Assembly (NCBI GenBank): GCA_029213265.1
Contig: JARGNG010000009.1
Coordinates: 13,804 to 77,803 of the forward strand
Reading direction: 5' to 3'
Source: Verrucomicrobiales bacterium
Lineage (GTDB): Bacteria > Verrucomicrobiota > Verrucomicrobiia > Verrucomicrobiales > DEV007
DNA length: 64,000 nucleotides
Shown: in pieces, positions 47,564-56,774 of the stretch
Numbering within the stretch: the first letter of the stretch is position 1
How the letters are laid out: each line of letters begins with the position of its first letter
Notes under the pieces: model-generated
What the model was told of the DNA's origin: nothing
The model's database searches: none
Seen by the model: only the letters and a program-made list of their open reading frames with translations
Made by a program: the position numbers and the translations under genes

Positions 47564-49051
47564 CTAATTGGTATCGGACTCTTCCGCCGGGAACGGGAGG
47601 ACCATCTCCAATCCGCTGGGTACAGTTTCCGGAATCGTGTGTTCGAGATCTCTCGCCGAAGGACTGGTCAGTGCTTTCAGAAACGCAACCAGATCGGCGA
47701 CTTCTTCATCGGTGAAAAAGGTGGGGTATTTCAGATCCTCCGGCATGGTTTTCTTGACCATCTTGATGACCTCTTTGTCCTGATGGACGGCACCCCGGAA
47801 CTCCGGCTCCAGTTGCGACGGGTCGTAGTTTTCAAGCTCCGTTACCGGATTGAGTTGGTGTCGGACTGCGGCCTCCAGGCTGGTGTAGGCGCCGTTGTGC
47901 ATGTAGGGGGCGGTCAATTCGACATTTCGTAGTGGGGGCGTCCGGAAGGCAAAGCGGTCTTCGAGTCCAAAGTCACTTCGGTGGGTGACTCCAAAATCAT
48001 AGTCTTCATTGCCCTGGGGGCCGGGGCCGATCGGAATCACGCCGATGTTGTGGGCTTTCTGATCCGTGAGCAGCTTCCCGGCGTGACAGGTCGCGCATTT
48101 CGCTTTGTTGTAAAAAAGGTGGGCCCCTCTGAGTTGCTGGTCATCCAGGGCCTCGCTTTCGCCAGCGATGAAACGGTCAAAGGGGCTGTCGTGAAAGGTG
48201 AACGACTCGATTTCAAAGGCGGCGATCGCGTTGGCGGCGTGTGCGAAGTGCAATTCCTCTGACGGGATGTCCGGGAACGCGGCTCCAAACATCTGTTTGT
48301 ATTCATCGATCGCGAGAAGACGCTTCACCAGGGCGGCCCAGATCTCTTCTTCGTTTTGCCCAAGCACTTCACCGACTTCGTTGTGGGCTCCGGTGATATC
48401 GGTCTCTCCTTTGGTGCCTCGCATTTCCGCATCGGAAAGGACCGGCATCATAGCCTGAGCGGCGAGAACATTGTCGATAATATCCGGAAACACGACTTGA
48501 AAGTAGTTCGGAGTTTTCGTGAGACGCATCTGATTGACGACAAATTTGCCATCCTCACGCTCGTAAACCCGGTTGTCCCAGAACATGGTCTTCCAGGCGG
48601 AATCGCCGCGATTGAATATTTCGGGAGCGTTTCGAGGAGTGAAAGGGTGAGCCGCAGCGTTCAGGTTGAAGCCCATCAAGACAGGATCGCGACCCTCGAC
48701 CTCAACGAGACGAAGCCCCTCGGGCATGCGACGTCCGAGATTTGTGTAGGCACGGGTCCCAACGGAGCGGGAACGACCATCCGCCGTTGCGGTGAGAGGA
48801 TGGTGACAGGTCGCGCAGGAAACGTCGCGGTTTCCACCGATCAAGGGATCGAAAAAGAGCGCCTGGCCCAGCTTGAGGGTTGCTTCCGAATACTCCGGGA
48901 CCGGATCGATCGGCTCGACCCCTTGCTCTTCGAGAAGCAGCTTCAGTTTATCAATGGACTCCTGGCGGTCACTACCATTGCTGCAGGTCAGGCCGGAGCA
49001 GTAAACGGAGGCAGCAAAAACAAGGAGGAAGCCGGGTCGAATGCAATTCAT
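47564..49051 (-). CDS. MauG/cytochrome c peroxidase-like dihaem protein
   Basis: A 495-residue exported protein from the ATG at 49051, which opens a signal peptide (MNCIRPGFLLVFAASVYC). Two haem c sites are seen, SCATCHHP in the first third and KCATCHAG in the second half, plus YMHNGAYTSLEAAVRHQ, the conserved region after the second haem. The family reduces H2O2 or oxidises protein residues in the periplasm. It follows the FG-GAP/ASPIC gene by 52 bp on the same strand, so the two may be made together. Confidence 0.92.
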   Translation of the reverse strand: MNCIRPGFLLVFAASVYCSGLTCSNGSDRQESIDKLKLLLEEQGVEPIDPVPEYSEATLKLGQALFFDPLIGGNRDVSCATCHHPLTATADGRSRSVGTRAYTNLGRRMPEGLRLVEVEGRDPVLMGFNLNAAAHPFTPRNAPEIFNRGDSAWKTMFWDNRVYEREDGKFVVNQMRLTKTPNYFQVVFPDIIDNVLAAQAMMPVLSDAEMRGTKGETDITGAHNEVGEVLGQNEEEIWAALVKRLLAIDEYKQMFGAAFPDIPSEELHFAHAANAIAAFEIESFTFHDSPFDRFIAGESEALDDQQLRGAHLFYNKAKCATCHAGKLLTDQKAHNIGVIPIGPGPQGNEDYDFGVTHRSDFGLEDRFAFRTPPLRNVELTAPYMHNGAYTSLEAAVRHQLNPVTELENYDPSQLEPEFRGAVHQDKEVIKMVKKTMPEDLKYPTFFTDEEVADLVAFLKALTSPSARDLEHTIPETVPSGLEMVLPFPAEESDTN

Positions 49052-49103
49052 AGGATGTTGGGATTTCGGAGGGTGGAATGGCACAGAGTCCTGGCGGAAA
49101 GGG

Positions 49104-52100
49104 TTATTTCCTGTCGATCGAAAGAAACTTTGCCCCGGGATCTGCGGTGGTTGTACTGGATTTGCCGTCAGGCCACCTCACCGTGACAGAAACAGGTTTC
49201 TGATTCGTCTTGGGAACAGCAAAAATGAGATCGGAACTTGATTGCGAAAGGTATCCGCTGCCCGCATTCACTTCTGCCGTTTGAGGAGCAAGCCCTTCGG
49301 CATTTACCGTAATACGTGAGCCAATTGCGGTTGGATTTCCTTTCGCTCCATTCAGACGAATTTTCAGGGGGTGATTCGGCGAACGGTCGGCGAGTTTGTT
49401 CACGAAGATCTTGGGATCCTCATCGTTCACTCCGATGACAAAATCTTCCCAGCCATCGAGATTTACATCGACCGCGGCCAGACTCTTGGCATCTCCCGGA
49501 ACGACCAGTCCACTCTCGTGATGCCAGATAACTTCGAAAGGCTCTGCGGCGTTGCCGGTTCCTTTCAGGAGAGTACTGAGTCCTCCGTCAAGCCGGCCCT
49601 GTTCGACGGTGATATTGAAGTGGTTCTGGACGATGTAGCAGTCGGTCAGACCATCGAGGTCAACATCGCGGAGGACCACTCCGAACCCCGGCGATATTTG
49701 TGCAAGGTGGGGAAGGGCGGTCATCGTGAAATTCCCGGCCCCGTCATTGGTGAGGAGGGAGCAATCCATGTTGTTGGCGACGAATTGCTTCGCCTGTTGC
49801 AACTTGTCGAGATCGTAGATCCCGGAAAGCGGAAGGGAGGCGTAGTTGTGAAAGGTCTGCAACTTGTCCGCGATATACGGCATCGCACCACTGGACGCCA
49901 TGAAGCCACGGCGCGGATAACAGATCTTCTTGCCTTTCTCTTCCTCAAGAAACCGGGCCTCGACGATATGGGATTTCCCCGATTCATCAAAGTCACCGAA
50001 GAAGATGAGCTCCGGTGATTCCAACCGGGCGTTGTAGGTCGAGTTGCGACCGAGATTGGTGACCACGTAATCCGTATCACCGTCATTGTCGATGTCGCCT
50101 CCGGAAATCCCTGTCCACCAGCCGAGAGAGGCCTGCCCCTGCTTCATGAGACCGGATTTCTCCGTTTCCTCATTGAAGCGACCTTCATAATTGCGGAACA
50201 ATTTGATCGGCCCCCATTCCGTTGTCACCATCAGGTCCAGCCATCCGTCGTTGTCGACATCGGTCCAAAGTCCGCTCGTAACCATTCCCGCTTCGACGAG
50301 TGCCGGGGCCAGTTCGTCGGTGACCTCGGTGAATTTTCCGCCATCGTTGCGAAGTAGCGCGCTTTCGGGTGAAAGGGGAAATTGCCCGGGAATGGACCGG
50401 GAGCCGACAAAGAGATCGAGATCGCCGTCCCGGTCGAAATCGGCGGCAGCGGCGATTCCTCCGCTGTTTCGCAATTCCGGAAGCGCGTCGTCTTCGGCCG
50501 GAGTGAATCCTCCATTTCCGTTGTTCCAATAGAGTCGGTCCCGGAAGGCATCTCCATTGGGCGGGCCTTCGACTCCGCCACTGACGACATAGAGATCGAG
50601 ATCGCCGTCCCCATCCGCGTCAAAGAATAGAGATCCCATATCATCATATCGGAGATCTTCGTTCAGAGACGGCTGGGGGTCAGGAGACAACAGAACTTCC
50701 TGAGAACCGGGGCTGCTTTCATTGCGGAAAAGCTGACCCGGCTGGCCGGCGGCACCGCCGAGGTAGAAATCAGGGTCGCCGTCTCCGTCGATGTCGCCCC
50801 AGGATTGGCCGGGCCCCAACTGGGAGAGCTTGAAAGGAAGGAGAGGTTGGCGGTCGTAGTCGTCAAACTCCAGTTCCTCGTGGGAAAAGCCCTTCAGTGC
50901 AGGGGATTCCTCAAACCAGGGGTTTTTGAGCTCCCGGGACTTCACGGCCGGCTTCGGCTTCGCTCCGGTGTCCGGCTCGGTGATTCGATAGCGGCGATTC
51001 ACATCGAGGTTCGTAAATTCCTGCACTTCACCGCTGGGCCAGTCGAGACGAAGCGAGGCGATTTTCGCATTTTCACCCAGACCGAAGTGAACGATCGGCT
51101 CGTCTGCGTCGAGAAATCCTCCGTAGGGAAAAAGCTGGCGACTCTGCTCCACGCCATCGGGGGTGGTGAGAGTCACGAGAGTTCCGATACCTTTCGTATT
51201 ACTGCGCGTGCCCTGCAAATCGATCACAACCCGGTTTCCCGAGGTGCTCTGGTTGTGGTAGACGCTCAAAGGGTCATCCAGATTCGACGTGAGAAGCTCA
51301 AGACGGCCGTCTCCGTCGAGATCTCCCAGCGATGCGCCGTACGACATCCCGAGATGATTGAGGCCCCATTGCTCGGAGACGTCATCGAACTGAAAGTTGC
51401 CGAGGTTTTTGTAGGCGAGATTCTGCTCCCGGCGAACCGGAGTATTGCGGTAGTGATCCCAGTGCGTCCGTCCGACGAGGCTGGCGTGCGTGATTTCGGG
51501 CAGGTCGGAGTGATTGAACTGACGGGGGATCCCGTTGCAGAAAAACACATCGGGCAGCATGTCGTTGTCAAAGTCAGCGCTTCGAATCGCCCAGGTCCAT
51601 TCGGTTTGGGCGATGCCGGCCATCCAGGCACCTTCCAGAAACTCATTCGTCCCCGTATTGATATGGAGCGTGTTGTGCATGATTTGCTCAGCTCCTTCGA
51701 CATGCTCGAGGTTATCCTGGCGGTCGGCCATCGATGCCATCGACGCCATCTGCATGTAATGCGTCTTCGGCATCATGTCTGCGAGGAGAAAATCGATGTA
51801 GCCGTCGTTGTTAAAATCACTCTGCACCGCACCCATGGAGAACCAGGTTGTGTGGCGAACGTGGCTTTCGATAGTCTCGGTGAAAGTTCCGTCCCCGTTG
51901 TTTCGATAGAGGTAATCAGGGCTCTTGAAGTCGTTTCCGACGTAAAGATCCGGCCATCCATCAAAATTGTAATCCCACCAGGTGGCGGAGTTTCCCCAGT
52001 GGCGCTCGGTTGTGATCCCTGCCTCTTCTGTAATGTCTGTGAAGCCTTTTTCACCATCATTGCGGAAAAAGTAATCGGGGCGTCCGGCCTCAGTATAGAG

Positions 52101-52901
52101 GAATTCTCCGTTGTCTCCACGGCGATGCTGATCGACTTCATACCAGCGTTGCCACTCATCGCCGACATAGAATTTTCCGCTTTCCTCAAAGATCTGGATT
52201 GGGCTGGAGGGGCGCCCCTCGCCCCGATAGATCTGGTGCGTGAGGATGTAAACGTCGAGATCGCCGTCCCGATCATAATCACCGAAAGCCGCCACGACGG
52301 AGCCTTCTTTCAGATCCAGTCCGAATTTCTCGGCGCGCTCTTCGAAGCGAAGGGGACCTTCGTTCTTTTTCCCGCCATCGATGGTCAGGTTGATGAAAAG
52401 CTGATTCGGATGATCGTAGTTGCAGACGTAGATGTCGAGATCGCCGTCGTTGTCAATATCAGCGAGAGAGGTTCCCACAGCCCAGGCTCCCGCACCGCCG
52501 CCGACACCGGACTCTGACGTTACATCGACAAATTTCATTTTCTCCTTTTGAAGATAGAGCCCGTTTTCAAGAGGGCCGTTACCGGCAAACACGTCCGTGC
52601 GTCCATCGAGATCGAGATCACCTATCGCAACCGCAGCGCAGGCCGACGAGGAGTGGTAGGCACGGGCGAGGGAGTGATCCGCCATGATCGGCGAAATGTG
52701 CTGAATTCCGGATTTGTCGGGAGAAACCGATTCAAACAGCGTCGAGAGATTCTCAGTTCGAATTGTTTCCGCGAGCGCCTCCGAGGTAATCAGCGAGTCG
52801 TCATTCTGAGAATGAGCGGAAAAAGGCACGATATGGCAGAGGGCAACCGTTGCCACGGCCAGAGTTGGAAAACAGGAGTTGGGAAGGATGGAGCGAGTCA
52901 T
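49104..52901 (-). CDS. FG-GAP/VCBS repeat and ASPIC/UnbV protein, tandem two-unit form
   Basis: A 1265-residue exported protein (signal peptide about 1-32; ATG at 52901 chosen for this reason, the frame being open for another 123 codons). It consists of two similar units. Unit one has FG-GAP calcium-loop repeats (DLDLDGRTD, DIDNDGDLD, DYDRDGDLD, DFNNDGYID and others) and an ASPIC/UnbV domain at about 560-640 (KGIGTLVTL). Unit two repeats this, ending in a second ASPIC domain (about 1170-1262, AIGSRITV). Roughly fourteen D-x-D-x-D-G-type loops are present. Such CRTAC1-like proteins fold as beta-propellers; their bacterial role is unknown. Confidence 0.9.
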   Translation of the reverse strand: MTRSILPNSCFPTLAVATVALCHIVPFSAHSQNDDSLITSEALAETIRTENLSTLFESVSPDKSGIQHISPIMADHSLARAYHSSSACAAVAIGDLDLDGRTDVFAGNGPLENGLYLQKEKMKFVDVTSESGVGGGAGAWAVGTSLADIDNDGDLDIYVCNYDHPNQLFINLTIDGGKKNEGPLRFEERAEKFGLDLKEGSVVAAFGDYDRDGDLDVYILTHQIYRGEGRPSSPIQIFEESGKFYVGDEWQRWYEVDQHRRGDNGEFLYTEAGRPDYFFRNDGEKGFTDITEEAGITTERHWGNSATWWDYNFDGWPDLYVGNDFKSPDYLYRNNGDGTFTETIESHVRHTTWFSMGAVQSDFNNDGYIDFLLADMMPKTHYMQMASMASMADRQDNLEHVEGAEQIMHNTLHINTGTNEFLEGAWMAGIAQTEWTWAIRSADFDNDMLPDVFFCNGIPRQFNHSDLPEITHASLVGRTHWDHYRNTPVRREQNLAYKNLGNFQFDDVSEQWGLNHLGMSYGASLGDLDGDGRLELLTSNLDDPLSVYHNQSTSGNRVVIDLQGTRSNTKGIGTLVTLTTPDGVEQSRQLFPYGGFLDADEPIVHFGLGENAKIASLRLDWPSGEVQEFTNLDVNRRYRITEPDTGAKPKPAVKSRELKNPWFEESPALKGFSHEELEFDDYDRQPLLPFKLSQLGPGQSWGDIDGDGDPDFYLGGAAGQPGQLFRNESSPGSQEVLLSPDPQPSLNEDLRYDDMGSLFFDADGDGDLDLYVVSGGVEGPPNGDAFRDRLYWNNGNGGFTPAEDDALPELRNSGGIAAAADFDRDGDLDLFVGSRSIPGQFPLSPESALLRNDGGKFTEVTDELAPALVEAGMVTSGLWTDVDNDGWLDLMVTTEWGPIKLFRNYEGRFNEETEKSGLMKQGQASLGWWTGISGGDIDNDGDTDYVVTNLGRNSTYNARLESPELIFFGDFDESGKSHIVEARFLEEEKGKKICYPRRGFMASSGAMPYIADKLQTFHNYASLPLSGIYDLDKLQQAKQFVANNMDCSLLTNDGAGNFTMTALPHLAQISPGFGVVLRDVDLDGLTDCYIVQNHFNITVEQGRLDGGLSTLLKGTGNAAEPFEVIWHHESGLVVPGDAKSLAAVDVNLDGWEDFVIGVNDEDPKIFVNKLADRSPNHPLKIRLNGAKGNPTAIGSRITVNAEGLAPQTAEVNAGSGYLSQSSSDLIFAVPKTNQKPVSVTVRWPDGKSSTTTADPGAKFLSIDRK

Positions 52902-53654
52902 AAGACAAAATTCTCGTCGCGGAAGTCGTATCCAATCAGCGTCACAGAAACGGGAATGGGTTTGAACTGCCGACGGGGAATGTAACGAAAGATCCTGCTT
53001 TTCGTCAACCGTCGATGGCAAAGCAATTGCGGGAAGCTGAGGAATCGTCCAGACGGGCAAAATATTCCGGAAAATGGATCGTGATTCGCAGGGCGCAACG
53101 GAGCCGCGCCGGTGTCGCGCATTCCAGCAAAACTTGTCCGGGACCGGATCATTTGGGATCAGGGCGGCTCCCAAGGTGTGGAAAGTGTTTCGATGGAATT
53201 TCGTGGGAAGCTTTGTTTGCGAACCCGGGATGGATTTGGATTCTACGACAAAGCGGGTAGAAAGCCTCACGTGAAATCACGCCGGGGGATTCGGACCCTT
53301 CACAGGGCCCTGTGGTTTTCACCTTTAAATTTTACATTACATATATTGTAAGAAGTTATAAAGAGAGTAGCTCTGAACGGAGGTTTCCCGCATTCTAAGG
53401 TTCCGGGGCTTCATTCGTCTTACTTGTGATGTGGCACCTCCCGTGTCATTGGTTTTCCCTTTTTGTTCCACATGGAATCTACAGAGCCGTCAGTTGTCCA
53501 CGAATCTGAATTGTCAGGACTGAGAAATCAGTCGCTGCTTCCGAATTTCTCGCGGATCTTTTTCAGTTCGATTGCCTGCTGATCGAATTCCAATTTGATC
53601 GCCCGTCTCCTTCGTATACTTTGCTACCCGATCTCCGAAACAAACCCCAACGGT
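52902..53654. other. Long intergenic region with inverted repeats, no gene recognised
   Basis: This 753-base gap separates two divergent genes. Open frames here are short and unconvincing. It becomes AT-rich near 53320-53365. It contains the 14-base palindrome CACAGGGCCCTGTG (53301-53314), the inverted repeat TTACA-N5-TGTAA (53337-53351) and TTCCA-CA-TGGAA (53467-53478). A divergent promoter and operator region is likely; a small RNA cannot be ruled out. No tRNA or known RNA family was seen. Confidence 0.5.
53337..53351. promoter_or_regulatory. Operator-like inverted repeat TTACA-N5-TGTAA
   Basis: Perfect five-base arms around a TATAT centre in an AT-rich stretch about 300 bases upstream of the BamD-like gene and 435 bases upstream of the FG-GAP/ASPIC gene. 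The form suits a dimeric regulator; no regulator gene is adjacent. Confidence 0.3.
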
Positions 53655-54737
53655 ATGAATCGAATATTCCAACGCCTTTTCCTCGGCCTTCTCGCCTTAT
53701 CTCTCACGACTGTCCATGCAGATGGATTTCTCGGCGGCCTCAAGAAGGACGATAAAAAACTGAACTCCGAGCAGCTCACGACCCAGGAAGGCTCCGCCAA
53801 TGCGATGCTGGAAAAAGCGCGTGGATACGAGTCATCCGGAAAACGGCGTCAGGCTCGTGATACCTACAAGGCCGTCGTAAAATCCTATCCGCGCACTGAT
53901 GCCGCGGCCGAGGCTCAGTTCAGCTACGCAAAAATTCTCGAAGCTGAGGGCGACGATAAAAAGGCGTTTGAGCAGTATCAGGAGCTTCTCGTTCGCCACC
54001 GGAACACGCCCAAGTTCAACGAGGCGGTCGGAAATCAGTTTCAAATCGCCGATACACTGCGCAACAGCACCAAGAAGGGATTTCTCGGACTCGGTGCGCC
54101 GGTGCAGCCCTCCAAGTTGATCGAAATGTTCGAGCAGATTGCCGAAACAGCGCCCTACACCGAATTTGCTCCCAAGGCTTTGCTGAATATTGGCTACGTG
54201 CATTCCAAGCAAGGCGAAACGGATCAGGCCATAGCCGCCTTCAAGACGGTGGTCGATACCTACCAGAGTTCTGACTATGCAACAGAGGCTCAGTATCAGA
54301 TTTTTAAACTTCGCGGCGTTACTGCGGAGCAGTCCAACAGTCCCAATAAGGACCGTGCCCAGGTGGAGGCCGGGATTGATTTCGTGAGCCAGAATCCGGA
54401 TGACCAGCGCGCCATGGAGGTGCAATCGAATCTCCAGAGCATTGAGGAACGCTCCATGGAAAAGCTTTTCACGACCGGTGAGTTTTATGAAAAGAGCAAC
54501 AAGCCCGACTCGGCCCGTATTTATTACCGTGAAGTCGTAAAAAATCCGAATACTCCCTGGGCGGCCAAGGCTCAGGCCCGTCTGAATGTTCTGGATCGCG
54601 TCCCGCAGGCCTCTCCGCCCACGGTGGAGAAAAAGGCAGGTTTCTTCGGAGCGAATCCTTTAAAGAAGGACAAGGTCGAAATGCGGACCTCGGAAGATAA
54701 CGTCATTCCTCTGCCGGCTGCCGAGGCCACCGAATAA
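53655..54737 (+). CDS. BamD-like tetratricopeptide protein, periplasmic
   Basis: A 360-residue protein from the ATG at 53655, which begins a signal peptide (MNRIFQRLFLGLLALSLTTVHA). Five or more TPR-type helix pairs follow (for example ARGYESSGKRRQARDTYKAV and YVHSKQGETDQAIAAFKTVV). The pattern resembles BamD/YfiO and YbgF-CpoB proteins of outer-membrane assembly, but there is no lipobox Cys, so it would be soluble rather than lipid-anchored. It lies 162 bp upstream of lptE, which fits an envelope role. Confidence 0.78.
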   Translation: MNRIFQRLFLGLLALSLTTVHADGFLGGLKKDDKKLNSEQLTTQEGSANAMLEKARGYESSGKRRQARDTYKAVVKSYPRTDAAAEAQFSYAKILEAEGDDKKAFEQYQELLVRHRNTPKFNEAVGNQFQIADTLRNSTKKGFLGLGAPVQPSKLIEMFEQIAETAPYTEFAPKALLNIGYVHSKQGETDQAIAAFKTVVDTYQSSDYATEAQYQIFKLRGVTAEQSNSPNKDRAQVEAGIDFVSQNPDDQRAMEVQSNLQSIEERSMEKLFTTGEFYEKSNKPDSARIYYREVVKNPNTPWAAKAQARLNVLDRVPQASPPTVEKKAGFFGANPLKKDKVEMRTSEDNVIPLPAAEATE

Positions 54738-54899
54738 GCCCGTTGATTCCTGTCGTTGGGCGGTTTTTCGTCCGTGCTCTGAAATCCGGTTCCCGCTTGT
54801 TTTTTTGTGATTTCCGGATATTTTCGACTTGGACTGTCAGTGCTGTGGTTTTTTGCCGTTGAAGTGAACACGCCGCTGACTCCTCCTTTTCCATTCTGA

Positions 54900-55490
54900 A
54901 TGAATCGACTCTTTCCCGTTTCTCTTCTGCTGATTTTGCTTTCCATGATTCTGTCGGGCTGCACGGCCTACGAGCTTGGAGATGTGAAGCCTTCTTCCTA
55001 CGCCGGGATTAACAATCTTCACGTTCCGATTTTTAAGAACAACACCCTCGAGCCCCGCCTTTCCAGCCTCGTGACGAATGCGGTGCTGAAAGAGTTGCAG
55101 GTCGACGGGACTTATAAGGTAACCAACAAGTCGAGCTCGGATGCCGTTCTTGTGGGAGTCATCAAGGAGGTTCGCAAGCGCCAGCTTCGTTCGGTCCGGA
55201 CCGACACACTCCAGTCGCAGGAGTTAAAGTTGTTCCTCTATGTGGATTTTCACCTGGAGGATCCCGTTTCCGGCAAGCGAATTTTGACGACGGAAGTTTC
55301 CGGGGATGAATTTGGAAAATCGAAAGAGATCGAGGGCGAAGAAGTGATCAAGGCCCGCCAGGGACGAGTGATTGGGGAAACGATTCAGTTTGTCGACCGC
55401 AGCTACCAGGTGGGCGAACGTAATGCCTTTTCTTTCGCTGCACAGGATCTCGCGAACAAGCTGGTCTCCCAGCTCGCCAACGGATGGTGA
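54900..55490 (+). CDS. lptE: LPS-assembly lipoprotein LptE
   Basis: A 196-residue lipoprotein with signal peptide and lipobox LSGC (Cys21). The mature start CTAYELG and the segment INNLHVPIFKNNTLEPRLSSLVTNAVLKEL are typical of the LptE family outside Proteobacteria. LptE plugs the LptD barrel encoded at 33.5-35.8 kb. Its last seven bases overlap the start of rsmI, so the two are translated together. Confidence 0.9.
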   Translation: MNRLFPVSLLLILLSMILSGCTAYELGDVKPSSYAGINNLHVPIFKNNTLEPRLSSLVTNAVLKELQVDGTYKVTNKSSSDAVLVGVIKEVRKRQLRSVRTDTLQSQELKLFLYVDFHLEDPVSGKRILTTEVSGDEFGKSKEIEGEEVIKARQGRVIGETIQFVDRSYQVGERNAFSFAAQDLANKLVSQLANGW

Positions 55491-56218
55491 ACCGGGGGCC
55501 GTGCAAACCGGTTCAACTGATCGGGACTCCGATCGGAAACCTCGGCGATATTTCCTTTCGGGCGGTGGAATGCCTGCGCTCTGCCGACGTCATTGCCTGC
55601 GAAGACACCCGGCATTCCTCACGATTGCTTTCCCATCTGGAGATTTCCGGGAAAGAGCTTGTCGCTCTGCACGATCACAACGAACAGCAACGGGCCTCGG
55701 GGCTGGTTGAGCGTGCTGCGGCCGGTGAGCAGATTGTATTTCTGTCCGACGCAGGAACCCCGACGATTTCCGATCCCGGATACCGTCTCGTGAATTGCTG
55801 CATCGAAGCGGAAGTTCCCGTAGAGGTGATTCCCGGGCCTTCCGCAGTCATTACCGCTCTAGCCGGATCAGGGCTCCCGACCGACGCGTTTTACTTCGGG
55901 GGCTTCCTCCCTGTGAAATCGGGGAAACGGCTGAGGGAACTGGAGGCCGCTTTAGCAAGAACGGAGACCTCTCTTTACTTCGAATCCCCCTACCGCATTG
56001 CCAAAACGCTCCACGCGATTTCCGGGCTCGATGTCGATCGAGAGGTTTGTGTGGCCCGGGAATTGACCAAGAAATTTGAAACCTATCATCGCGGATCGGC
56101 CGCTGAACTGGCAGATAAGTTCGGAGCGCGAAAAGCCAAGGGCGAAATCACTCTCGTGATTCGCGGGCGTGGACGCGAAAAGAAATCCGATCGAAACCGC
56201 CTCCAGCAAAAAGAATGA
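55484..56218 (+). CDS. rsmI: 16S rRNA (cytidine-2'-O)-methyltransferase RsmI
   Basis: A 244-residue tetrapyrrole-methylase-fold enzyme. Motifs: LIGTPIGNLGDISFRAVE, ACEDTRHSSRLL, SDAGTPTISDPGYRLV and IPGPSAVITALAGSGLP. It methylates the ribose of C1402 in 16S rRNA using SAM. The ATG at 55484 lies inside the lptE 3' end. The usual length is about 280 residues; the shorter C-terminus here lacks the small extra domain of the E. coli enzyme. Confidence 0.95.
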   Translation: MVNRGPCKPVQLIGTPIGNLGDISFRAVECLRSADVIACEDTRHSSRLLSHLEISGKELVALHDHNEQQRASGLVERAAAGEQIVFLSDAGTPTISDPGYRLVNCCIEAEVPVEVIPGPSAVITALAGSGLPTDAFYFGGFLPVKSGKRLRELEAALARTETSLYFESPYRIAKTLHAISGLDVDREVCVARELTKKFETYHRGSAAELADKFGARKAKGEITLVIRGRGREKKSDRNRLQQKE

Positions 56219-56240
56219 GGCGGAGTCTTGCGACTCCGCC
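56219..56240 (+). terminator. Hairpin directly after rsmI
   Basis: Perfect nine-base stem GGCGGAGTC/GACTCCGCC with loop TTGC starting at the base after the rsmI stop. No T run follows, so it may be a Rho-dependent or mRNA-stabilising end. Confidence 0.5.
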
Positions 56241-56774
56241 CCGTTCCATCTCTTCACCAAGTGTCCAAAGGGAGTTGGACAAATAAATTCTTTTTCAGGG
56301 GGTCGTTTTGCCCTGCCCTGTATGTGCTTCGGGAAAAATGACTTTTGCCGGAGTTACCTGGCGTCCCGGAAAGGTCGCGAGCACTCTGCGGCGATGACCT
56401 TGTTTCGGCCGAACGCGTGGGCGTCCCCTTTCGTCATAGCGCTGCTGCTGGAGACTCTGAGCCGTCACAAAGTCACGCTTCGCTGCGGAATTGCTCCCAT
56501 AGAGGAACTGAATTAGCCGACCAAGTCGAACAAGGGGGGGCGAAAATAATACCATTGTCTGTTTTTTGGGAGCGTTTCGGTTTTCATTCCGGAATTCCGG
56601 TTTCTCAGGCCGGAGTTCAAAGTGGAAAAGGAACCGAAACGAAAGGTTTCGTGTGTCTTTGTTAAAATTACTATAATTTCAATAATTTATCAAACACTTT
56701 TTCAATATGACAAGTTTCTCCGTTGTCCCCTTTCCTCTTCTGCCTGAAACTGCAGGCATTGTCCGAACTTCGTT
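56241..56774. other. Intergenic region ahead of panB
   Basis: No credible gene. It contains the palindrome CCGGAATTCCGG (56589-56600), a small hairpin CGAAAC-GAAAG-GTTTCG (about 56636-56651) and a TATAAT (56672-56677) in an AT-rich stretch that could be the panB -10 box, although no good -35 is at the right distance. An 86-codon minus-strand frame (56295-56555) is Arg-rich and looks like chance. Confidence 0.4.

Noticed and set aside
50805-52517. A 570-codon plus-strand open frame opposite the FG-GAP/ASPIC gene
   Set aside because: It reads the complement of the D-x-D-x-D-G repeats, giving repetitive nonsense such as EIEIAV; the real gene is on the minus strand.
56295-56555. Minus-strand 86-codon Arg-rich frame between rsmI and panB
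   Set aside because: Composition is that of a shadow frame, with no start signal or recognisable motif.
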